Source: a bacterium UBP6_UBA1177 (GTDB taxonomy: Bacteria > UBP6 > UBA1177). From it: a DNA stretch of 26,138 bases. A model generated the notes under the pieces. The model had not been told where the DNA came from. It did not search any database and saw only the letters and a program-made list of their open reading frames with translations. Below are positions 1 to 5,970 of this stretch, in pieces. The stretch spans positions 1 through 26,138 of the forward strand of contig DBYV01000041.1 of the NCBI GenBank assembly GCA_002310995.1. The letters are read 5' to 3'. Each line of letters opens with the position of its first letter. Positions within the stretch are counted from its first letter, which is position 1. Position numbers and translations under genes: made by a program.

Positions 1-5
1 TCCAT
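1..5 (-). CDS. Start codon of the gene after gyrB, probably gyrA (almost entirely outside the window)
   Basis: Only the first five coding bases are visible: an ATG on the minus strand at 5-3 followed by GA. It is preceded by a strong ribosome binding site, AGGAGGG at 16-10, with a 4-base spacer. The TAG stop codon of gyrB (17-15) is itself part of this ribosome binding site, so the two genes are almost certainly cotranscribed and translationally linked. The identity gyrA is inferred only from the common gyrB-gyrA gene order; no protein sequence can be read. Confidence 0.5.
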
Positions 6-14
6 TTTTCCCTC

Positions 15-2474
15 CTAAATGTCGATCGTTGCGTTAAGGGCGTTCTCTTCAATGAACTTTCTTCTCGGTTCGACGTTTTCGCCCATGAGAATATCGAACA
101 TCCTGTTCGCTTCGGCAGCGTCTTCCGATGTGACTCTGAGAAGAACCCTGTTTTCTGGGCTCATCGTCGTTTCCCAGAGCTGCTCGGGGTTCATTTCACC
201 GAGACCTTTGTAACGCTGGATCTTCTGACCTTCCTTAGCGATGTTGAGGACCGTGTTGAGAAGCTCCCGCCAACCCGTGACTTCAGTTGATTCTTCTTTT
301 GCAACGTTCTTGATCTCGTATTTCTGCGAGCCGTAAGCCATCATCTTTTCACGGAGTCCGTTGATGAGAGTGATTTCGGAATTGTGGGTGTATTTCTGGT
401 CAACGACGCTGACTTTTTCTACTCCGAGAGTCGTCGTGTAGATCTTCATCTTGAATTCGCCCTGGACTCTCGTGTTTTCCTCAAGTTCCATTCTGAACGG
501 AGCCTTCTGCGGGAAATTCTGTTCCATGTAACCTTTGATGAGTTCCCATTTTTCCCAGAGATTGGTTTCCGATTTGAAATCGTCTTCGACAAGAGTGGTC
601 GTGGCCGCTATCGATTCGACGATCGCCGAGTCGTAGATGAATTCCGTCTTTGCGAGATTTGCGTTAAGGTCGACAAGAAGTTCGACATATTTTTTGAGAC
701 CTGCTTCATCAAGATCGTTGTCGCCGATTTTGAGCGTAAGTCCCTGAATGCCTGTATCGACAAGGTAATCCTGAAATTCTTTTTCATCCTTGACGTAGGT
801 TATCTTCTTGTTTTTCGTGATGCCGTAAAGCGGCGGCTGAGCGACATAGAGATAGCCTTTTTCGATGACTTCCGGCATGTGGCGGTAGAAAAGGGTAAGG
901 ATAAGAGTCATAATGTGGGCACCGTCAACATCGGCATCTGTCATGATGATGATTTTGTGATAGCGCAGCTTTTCGATGTTGAACTCTTCCTTGCCGATTC
1001 CTGTTCCCAGAGCGGCGATGATCATTGTGATCGTCTCGCTTTTCAGAAGTTTGTCGAGACGCGCCTTTTCGACATTCAGGATTTTGCCTCGAAGCGGGAG
1101 AATAGCCTGCGTGCGGCGGTCTCTGCCCTGTTTTGCCGAACCGCCTGCCGAGTCACCCTCTACTATGAAAAGTTCGGAGAAAGCAGGATCTTTTTCGGTG
1201 CAGTCCGCAAGTTTGCCGGGAAGAGCGGTACTGTCGAGAGCTCCTTTTCTTCTGACGAGCTCACGTGCCTTTCTCGCAGCCTCTCTCGCAGCTGTCGCCT
1301 CGATGATTTTGTCTATGATGACTTTCGCAATATCCGGATTTTCTTCAAGATATATCGTGAGCGCATCGACGATCGACTTTGAAACGAAAGCCTGGATCTC
1401 GGAGCTTACAAGCTTGTCTTTGGTCTGCGAACTGAACTTCGGATCGGCCATTTTGACCGAAAGAACAGCCGTGAGACCGTCTCTGACATCGTCGCCGTTG
1501 ATCGAATCGACGATCTTGTCGTTCTTGATGTTCTCCTTGATGTAGTTGATGAAAACTTTCGTGATCCCGAGTTTGAATCCCGCAAGGTGCGTTCCGCCGT
1601 CACGGTTGTAAATATTGTTCGTGTAGCAGAAAATCTTCTCGGTGTATGCCGTTGTCCACTGCATCGCGATATCGACCGTGAGATCGCCTTTCTCTTCGTG
1701 ATTCGATACCGTGATGATATCCTGATGCAAGCCGGTCGTGTTTTCGTTGAGGTATTCGACATAAGCCTTGATTCCGCCTTCGTAGTGGAACTCGAATTCC
1801 TGTCCGACTCTTTCGTCAAGCAGATAGATCCTGACGCCGCTGTTGAGAAAAGCCATCTCGCGGAGCCTCTGCTCGACTTTCTTGAGGTCGAAAGTTGTCA
1901 TCGAGAATATCTCGGCATCAGGTTTGAAAGTAACTTTCGTGCCGTGCTCGGTCGTTTCGCCCACTTTTTCAAGCGGAGCAACCGGATTGCCGCGGTGATA
2001 AGTCTGCCTGTAGATACCGCCCTGACGCTTGATCTCAAGATCGAGAGTTTCGGAAAGGGCGTTTACGCAGCTGACACCAACACCGTGCAGACCGCCGGAA
2101 ACCTTGTATGCGTTGTTGTCGAACTTACCGCCGGCGTGAAGGACCGTCATGATGACTTCTGCAGCCGAACGGTGTTCTTCCTCGTGCATATCGACCGGGA
2201 TACCACGGCCGTTATCTTTGATTGTTATGCTCTCATCGACATGGATATAAACGGAAATTTTGTCGCAGTAACCGGCAAGAGCCTCGTCGATACTGTTGTC
2301 GACGACTTCGTAGATCATGTGGTGGAGACCGCTTCCGTCATCCGTGTCTCCGATGTACATTCCAGGTCTTTTTCTGACCGCTTCCAGACCCTTCAGAACG
2401 TGGATGCTGGACGCGCCGTAATCCTGTTCCGCCTGAGCCTGAGAGATGTTTTTTTCTTCGTTAAGATCTGTCAT
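15..2474 (-). CDS. gyrB: DNA gyrase subunit B
   Basis: This is the ATPase and TOPRIM subunit of DNA gyrase, which introduces negative supercoils together with GyrA. The GHKL ATPase motifs are in order: EVVDN with catalytic Glu56 and Asn60, DNGRGIP at 87-93, and the glycine lid GGLHGVG at 127-133. The QTK loop is at 350-352. TOPRIM has EGDSAGG from Glu439 and the metal-binding DADVDG at 513-518. The C-terminal QRYKGLGEMNPEQLW starts at 753. The length of 819 residues and the roughly 170-residue insert between the TOPRIM acidic motif and the C-terminal block match the long E. coli-type GyrB (804 residues), not the short Gram-positive type or ParE. The ATG is preceded by AAGGAGGT at 2486-2479. 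The gene has its own promoter about 30 bases upstream, and its stop codon overlaps the ribosome binding site of the next gene. Confidence 0.97.
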   Translation of the reverse strand: MTDLNEEKNISQAQAEQDYGASSIHVLKGLEAVRKRPGMYIGDTDDGSGLHHMIYEVVDNSIDEALAGYCDKISVYIHVDESITIKDNGRGIPVDMHEEEHRSAAEVIMTVLHAGGKFDNNAYKVSGGLHGVGVSCVNALSETLDLEIKRQGGIYRQTYHRGNPVAPLEKVGETTEHGTKVTFKPDAEIFSMTTFDLKKVEQRLREMAFLNSGVRIYLLDERVGQEFEFHYEGGIKAYVEYLNENTTGLHQDIITVSNHEEKGDLTVDIAMQWTTAYTEKIFCYTNNIYNRDGGTHLAGFKLGITKVFINYIKENIKNDKIVDSINGDDVRDGLTAVLSVKMADPKFSSQTKDKLVSSEIQAFVSKSIVDALTIYLEENPDIAKVIIDKIIEATAAREAARKARELVRRKGALDSTALPGKLADCTEKDPAFSELFIVEGDSAGGSAKQGRDRRTQAILPLRGKILNVEKARLDKLLKSETITMIIAALGTGIGKEEFNIEKLRYHKIIIMTDADVDGAHIMTLILTLFYRHMPEVIEKGYLYVAQPPLYGITKNKKITYVKDEKEFQDYLVDTGIQGLTLKIGDNDLDEAGLKKYVELLVDLNANLAKTEFIYDSAIVESIAATTTLVEDDFKSETNLWEKWELIKGYMEQNFPQKAPFRMELEENTRVQGEFKMKIYTTTLGVEKVSVVDQKYTHNSEITLINGLREKMMAYGSQKYEIKNVAKEESTEVTGWRELLNTVLNIAKEGQKIQRYKGLGEMNPEQLWETTMSPENRVLLRVTSEDAAEANRMFDILMGENVEPRRKFIEENALNATIDI

Positions 2475-2502
2475 GAAAACCTCCTTAATAAACAGACAAA
2501 AG

Positions 2503-2530
2503 ATTATATTTATCGAATCGCAAAAATCAA
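2503..2530 (-). promoter_or_regulatory. Sigma-70-type promoter of gyrB
   Basis: On the minus strand a perfect TATAAT (-10) lies at 2508-2503 and TTGATT (-35, four of six consensus bases) at 2530-2525, with a 16-base spacer. Transcription would start near 2496 and leave a leader of about 22 bases ending in the AAGGAGGT site. The surrounding 2475-2720 region is very AT-rich with many TTTTT runs; no other gene is seen in it. Confidence 0.6.
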
Positions 2531-2648
2531 ATTTTATCGAAGAGAAAAATCAATGATTTTTAGGACATATATGATTTTTCCGGCTCAAAAAACCGATTTG
2601 CAAGTGCTTGATTTTATTTGATTTTTTGGGAGGCAAAATTTTTGAGCG

Positions 2649-2666
2649 AAAAAACGGCCGTTTTTT
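2649..2666. repeat. 18-bp perfect palindrome between psd and gyrB
   Basis: Six A, then CGGCCG, then six T: fully self-complementary. It lies 54 bases past the psd stop and could act as a weak bidirectional terminator, because T runs follow on both strands. However, the G+C core is only six bases and must supply the loop as well, so a stable RNA hairpin is doubtful. A protein-binding palindrome is the alternative. Confidence 0.35.
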
Positions 2667-2720
2667 GGGCAAAACTGCATTTTTTTGTGGTAAAAATTTG
2701 TGATTTTTCAGAGTAAAAAT

Positions 2721-3536
2721 TTACGATTTTTTGAGCACGAAAAGAGGCTCGCCGACACCGATTTTTTCGCCTTGCGCTATCATCGGTTTTTCGACCGCTT
2801 CTTCGGGAATGAGAATAACGATTGTAGAACCCATTTCGAACATTCCGAATTCGTCATTCTGAGAATATTTTTTGTCGTTTTTAACCCACTCGTCAGAGAA
2901 GTTTTCGGTAAAATTCATTTTTATTGAACCCACAAAAGTTGCTCCAACTGCGGTGTAAAAGTAGTTGAAGTTCTCCGCCTTGAATTTTACGACGACGCGC
3001 TCGTTTCTGATGAAGAGCCTGTCGATGTTGTTGAGCCCAAGCGTATTAACCGGAAAAAGCCGCCAGCCTGTGTGAATGTGCGCTGCAACGGTCGAATCGA
3101 CCGGAACATGGAAACGGTGATAGTCGCGCGGCGAAAGATAAATCGTTGCAAGCCAGAAACCTTTTTCGAACGGAAGCTCCTTTTTGATAAGGTCGGAAAC
3201 GAGGTAAGTTCTGCCTTTTACCTGTGTCACAACATCGGCATGAATGTTTTCAAGGACACTTACAACACCGTCGCATGGCGAAAGGAAGGCGTTTTCATCT
3301 TTGACAAGCGGACGGATTGAAGGATCTAGTTTCCTTGTGAAAAAAGCGCATAGAGAATCATAGTCTTCGAGCTCTCCTTCAAAATTTTTCATATCGATTT
3401 CATAGTGCGAGGCATAAATCTGAATCGCTTTCCGAATAATCAGAACAGGGAACTTAAGTTTTGTGATTTTTCCCCAGATTCTGCTTAAAACCGGGAAAGA
3501 AATTATGAAAAGAAAGAATTGTGTTAAGTATTTCAT
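2721..3536 (-). CDS. psd: Phosphatidylserine decarboxylase proenzyme
   Basis: The enzyme decarboxylates phosphatidylserine to phosphatidylethanolamine at the inner membrane. It is made as a proenzyme that cleaves itself at a Gly-Ser bond, the serine becoming the pyruvoyl group. With the ATG start the product has 271 residues, typical of the E. coli-type enzyme. The processing site reads MGST (the family usually has LGST), with the pyruvoyl serine at residue 237. The likely triad partners are Asp89 in SPCDG and a histidine in YHRFHVPV (140 or 143). A hydrophobic N-terminal segment should anchor it. An upstream in-frame TTG at 3557 would add seven residues, but the ATG at 3536 has GGAG six bases before it and is preferred. 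No pssA is adjacent. Upstream is a hairpin (3559-3582) that may affect its expression. Confidence 0.93.
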   Translation of the reverse strand: MKYLTQFFLFIISFPVLSRIWGKITKLKFPVLIIRKAIQIYASHYEIDMKNFEGELEDYDSLCAFFTRKLDPSIRPLVKDENAFLSPCDGVVSVLENIHADVVTQVKGRTYLVSDLIKKELPFEKGFWLATIYLSPRDYHRFHVPVDSTVAAHIHTGWRLFPVNTLGLNNIDRLFIRNERVVVKFKAENFNYFYTAVGATFVGSIKMNFTENFSDEWVKNDKKYSQNDEFGMFEMGSTIVILIPEEAVEKPMIAQGEKIGVGEPLFVLKKS

Positions 3537-3558
3537 GCAAATCTCCAAAAATCTCAAA

Positions 3559-3582
3559 AAACCGTGATTTATAGCACGGTTT
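3559..3582 (-). promoter_or_regulatory. Hairpin with T tract in the psd leader, with a possible -10 in its loop
   Basis: On the minus strand AAACCGTG (3582-3575) and CACGGTTT (3566-3559) form a perfect 8-bp stem around the loop CTATAAAT. The 3' arm runs into TTTTTTG. This has the form of an intrinsic terminator ending 22 bases before the psd ATG. The loop also contains TATAAA (3573-3568), a good -10 match, but no convincing -35 is seen 16-18 bases upstream. It could therefore be an attenuator or terminator of upstream transcription, or an operator palindrome built around the psd -10 box. The sequence alone does not decide. Confidence 0.45.
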
Positions 3583-3603
3583 CAGGAAAAAGCGAAAGTT
3601 TTT

Positions 3604-3753
3604 AGTCGCGCCATGTCATCGTAACGACGAAACGCCGTGACGACGTGACGTTGAAGGGCGCGAATCGATAATAACGATAATAACGATTCGCCGCCGTTTC
3701 GAAATATCGGAATTTCGAAATATCGATATATCGACTAAATTATTTGGGCGGCG
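3604..3753. repeat. Nested short repeats and inverted repeats between psd and tRNA-Thr
   Basis: Several structures are packed here. An 8-bp inverted repeat GCGAATCG/CGATTCGC (3660-3667 and 3684-3691) surrounds ATAATAA-type repeats with a 9-base period. The 13-base direct repeat TTTCGAAATATCG occurs at 3697-3709 and 3713-3725. A 12-base palindrome TCGATATATCGA is at 3723-3734. The arms CGCCGCC (3689-3695) and GGCGGCG (3747-3753) enclose the AT-rich part. GTGACG is repeated at 3637-3650. No open reading frame or RNA gene is seen. The function is unknown; it lies between the divergent psd and tRNA genes. Confidence 0.6.
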
Positions 3754-3768
3754 TCGAAAAGAAAAAAT

Positions 3769-3803
3769 TTGACTTGCCAATTTTTTTCCCTACAATCCCG
3801 CCC
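3769..3803 (+). promoter_or_regulatory. Promoter of tRNA-Thr with GC-rich discriminator
   Basis: TTGACT (3769-3774, five of six consensus bases) and TACAAT (3791-3796, five of six) are 16 bases apart. The start would fall near 3803, a few bases before the mature tRNA. The bases after the -10 are CCCGCCCCG, a GC-rich discriminator of the kind known from stable-RNA promoters under stringent (ppGpp) control. That regulation is inferred from the base composition only. Confidence 0.65.
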
Positions 3804-3810
3804 CGATGGT

Positions 3811-3886
3811 GCTACCGTGGCTCAGTCGGTAGAGCAGCTGATTCGTAATCAGCAGGTCGGGTGTTCGAGTCACCTCGGTAGCTCCA
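3811..3886 (+). tRNA. tRNA-Thr (anticodon CGT)
   Basis: A complete 76-base cloverleaf is visible. The acceptor stem pairs GCTACCG with CGGTAGC, followed by discriminator T and an encoded CCA (3884-3886). The D arm is GCTC/GAGC. The anticodon stem GCTGA/TCAGC closes the loop TTCGTAA with anticodon CGT at 3844-3846, which reads ACG codons. The variable loop is AGGTC, and the T arm GGGTG/CACCT carries TTCGAGT with one G-U pair. It is the only plus-strand gene of the window. No strong terminator follows; there is only a T-rich ATTTC/GAAAT mini-hairpin directly after it. Confidence 0.96.
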
Positions 3887-3947
3887 TTTCTTTTTTGAAA
3901 TCCAAGAAATTGTAGTTTTTGAATATAACCTCACCTCGCCGCCTTTG

Positions 3948-4001
3948 TAGGGAATTTAGGGAAACTAGGGAATCTAGGGTGTTTAGGGAATCTAAGGATA
4001 T
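3948..4001. repeat. Six tandem copies of a 9-base repeat (consensus TAGGGAATC)
   Basis: Units lie at 3948, 3957, 3966, 3975, 3984 and 3993: TAGGGAATT, TAGGGAAAC, TAGGGAATC, TAGGGTGTT, TAGGGAATC and TAAGGATAT. They decay towards the last copy. The block follows an AACCTCACC stretch (3927-3935); the same nine bases occur on the minus strand in the repeat near 25757, where a TAGGG is also found. It is noncoding and lies downstream of both the tRNA and the VWA lipoprotein gene. Confidence 0.75.
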
Positions 4002-4005
4002 TGTA

Positions 4006-4028
4006 GAGACGTCATATTATGGCGTCTC
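4006..4028. repeat. Hairpin repeat with GAGACG/CGTCTC arms
   Basis: GAGACGTCA (4006-4014) pairs with TGGCGTCTC (4020-4028) over nine bases with one G-T pair; the loop is TATTA. It lies 21 bases past the stop of the VWA lipoprotein gene. No T tract follows on the minus strand, so it is not a standard intrinsic terminator. The form TAGAGACG...CGTCTC recalls short dispersed hairpin repeats seen in many bacterial intergenic regions; that comparison is from memory. It may still protect the 3' end of the lipoprotein mRNA. Confidence 0.55.
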
Positions 4029-4049
4029 AGGAGATATCATGGTTTCAGA

Positions 4050-5858
4050 TTATCTTGTTGATCCTTCAGGAACGATGACGTTGATCAGGTGGCTGGAAAG
4101 GTAAGAACCGTTTCCAAGAACTGTTGCATGAGCGTCAAATTTAAGGAAGCTGTCTGTGGTGTTGACACAGAAATCATTGTAGAAGTGAACATCAAAGGTA
4201 ACTTCGGCATTCTGCGGAACAGAGAAGAACGTTGTTTCGTCATGCTGGATTGTATCCGGATCAGACGAAAGTGCTTTTGATGATTTTACGAACTCAGCCG
4301 CATTTACGCCGTTGCATTCGTCATCGCTGATTCCGCCTGTCGTAACATCCATGTCAATCCATGTCGTAAGCTGTCTGATTGCATCGGTAATGTTTCCGCC
4401 GATTCCTGTTCCGTCTGCGTTTTCAGTGTGGTAAAGGAAAGGCTGGTTGTTTGCATCAACAGATCCAGTTGCCTCTGCAAATGCCGTGAACCACTTTTTC
4501 GCAGAATCTGTTTTCTTGCCGTTGTCGTCGAAACCGGAGTCAATACCGATGAATTTTGCGCCGATTCCGTTCATTCCTGCGATTGCAAGGTCTTTTGAAA
4601 GTTCTTTTGTTCCTTGAGCAAACATGCAGGAAGTGCTGAGAGTTACCTGCGAGCCGTAGGGAACGCAGTCGTCGGAATCCTCGTCAGTGATTACGACGAA
4701 AATAGGCATCGATTTCTTTCTTATGCAAAGTGCACCGGCCGTTCCGAGCTTGTCTGCACCTGAGCAGTCAGCTTTTGCAACATTGTATTTTGCATTTTGC
4801 ATCATCAGACCGGCTCCCGGGATGTTCGGAGGGCAACTGTTCATAGCACACATCAATAATTCGCCCTGGTAAGCTTCGCCGGTTGCAGCAAGGTAAATCG
4901 CGTAAATCGCAAGTTCGTTGCCCTGGTTGCCTTTGAGGTTTCCGATAGCGTCTTTAACAGCTTCTGCATCGTAAGTCATTGTCTGCTCGACAATATAAGG
5001 TTTTTCCCAGCCGAATCTTACAAGGCCGAACGAAGCGTAGTTCGGGTTGTCTGCGAACTGGTTTGCAATTGCATCAACAACTTTTTCTTTTACTTCATCT
5101 TTGAGCTTGTTAATCTCGTCGCCCATTGAACCTGAGTCATCGAAGAAAATCGCGACATCGATAGCTTCGATTTTTGTCGAGAAAGTAAGTGTTCTCGTTA
5201 CGTCTGCCGGAGCGTTGTAGGGAAGAACGACATAGAAAAGACCTTCAGGAATATGGTCGCCGTCATCAAGCGGATTTGAACCGTAAGCTATTTCGGCAAG
5301 GTCATCGTCGCCGTCGCCGTCAGTATCGTGACTGAGCGGGTCGGTACCGTTTTCCTTTTCTTTTTTGTCGGAAAGACCGTCGTTGTCGCTGTCTCTGTCA
5401 AGAAAATCGGGAGTGCCGTCACCATCGGTGTCTCTGCACGGCTGTCCAGGACATTCCTGACTGTCAGAAACTCCATCGCCGTCGCTGTCTGTGTCAAGGC
5501 AGTTAGGCAAACCGTTGTTGTTCATATCTTCACAGCCTTCGACTCCGTTAGGAATTCCGTCACCGTCATCATCCTGATCATCAGGACCACAGATGCATGT
5601 TTCAACAGGATCATCCGTATCAGCTTCTGTGTCTGAAGTAGTATCAGAACCTGTATCGGTTGTCGTATCTGTTGCTGTGTCAGCGGTGTCTGAATCTCCT
5701 GAATCAGCAGTGTCTGGAGTTGTGTCCGAAGTCGTGTCGGAAGTTGTATCCGCTACGGTGTCGTTTGTATCTGCTGTTTCTTCATCATCACTGTTGCAAG
5801 CTGTAAAGAAACAGATGAACATGAGCGCAGCAAATAATGCAATCAAGTGTTTTTTCAT
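4050..5858 (-). CDS. VWA-domain lipoprotein with thrombospondin type 3-like calcium repeats
   Basis: A 602-residue surface or periplasmic lipoprotein. The signal peptide ends in the lipobox FTAC with Cys21; Asn at +2 suggests outer-membrane sorting. Residues 22-86 are a low-complexity Asp/Thr/Ser linker. Residues 88-200 are cysteine-containing DxDxDGxxD repeats of the thrombospondin type 3 or OmpA-linker kind, expected to bind calcium. A von Willebrand factor A domain begins near residue 230 with the MIDAS motif DDSGSM (Asp240, Ser242, Ser244); ITDEDSDD at 390-397 probably gives the third MIDAS acid. The last 100 residues are beta-rich. The exact role is not recognisable; VWA proteins of this build are usually adhesion or protein-protein contact modules. 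The ATG has AGGAGGT seven bases upstream. The gene is monocistronic as far as can be seen. Confidence 0.85.
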   Translation of the reverse strand: MKKHLIALFAALMFICFFTACNSDDEETADTNDTVADTTSDTTSDTTPDTADSGDSDTADTATDTTTDTGSDTTSDTEADTDDPVETCICGPDDQDDDGDGIPNGVEGCEDMNNNGLPNCLDTDSDGDGVSDSQECPGQPCRDTDGDGTPDFLDRDSDNDGLSDKKEKENGTDPLSHDTDGDGDDDLAEIAYGSNPLDDGDHIPEGLFYVVLPYNAPADVTRTLTFSTKIEAIDVAIFFDDSGSMGDEINKLKDEVKEKVVDAIANQFADNPNYASFGLVRFGWEKPYIVEQTMTYDAEAVKDAIGNLKGNQGNELAIYAIYLAATGEAYQGELLMCAMNSCPPNIPGAGLMMQNAKYNVAKADCSGADKLGTAGALCIRKKSMPIFVVITDEDSDDCVPYGSQVTLSTSCMFAQGTKELSKDLAIAGMNGIGAKFIGIDSGFDDNGKKTDSAKKWFTAFAEATGSVDANNQPFLYHTENADGTGIGGNITDAIRQLTTWIDMDVTTGGISDDECNGVNAAEFVKSSKALSSDPDTIQHDETTFFSVPQNAEVTFDVHFYNDFCVNTTDSFLKFDAHATVLGNGSYLSSHLINVIVPEGSTR

Positions 5859-5901
5859 AAAAACCTCCTAAAATAAAAGTGTCAAAAACTCCAACCGCAA
5901 G

Positions 5902-5907
5902 ATTATA
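5902..5907 (-). promoter_or_regulatory. -10 box of the VWA lipoprotein gene
   Basis: A perfect TATAAT on the minus strand, about 43 bases before the ATG. No good -35 is seen at 16-18 bases; the upstream bases are T/C-rich. The 5859-5970 gap also contains A and T runs just past the S41 peptidase stop, but no clear terminator hairpin for that operon. Confidence 0.45.
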
Positions 5908-5970
5908 GCTTGAAACAATTAAAAGAAAAGTCTTTTTTTTGCTGTTTTTAATGATCAAAGATAAATAAAA

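Noticed and set aside
384..2621. Long plus-strand open frames of 332 and 344 codons opposite gyrB
   Set aside because: They lie antisense to a clear gyrB gene, have no recognisable domains, and mirror its codon bias.
2475..3810. Chromosomal origin (oriC) near gyrB
   Set aside because: The AT-rich and repetitive intergenic DNA invites the idea, but no DnaA-box cluster (TTATCCACA-like) was seen and dnaA/dnaN are not in view.
3660..4001. CRISPR array
   Set aside because: The repeats are 8-13 bases with no 25-40 base direct repeats, no unique spacers of constant length and no cas genes.
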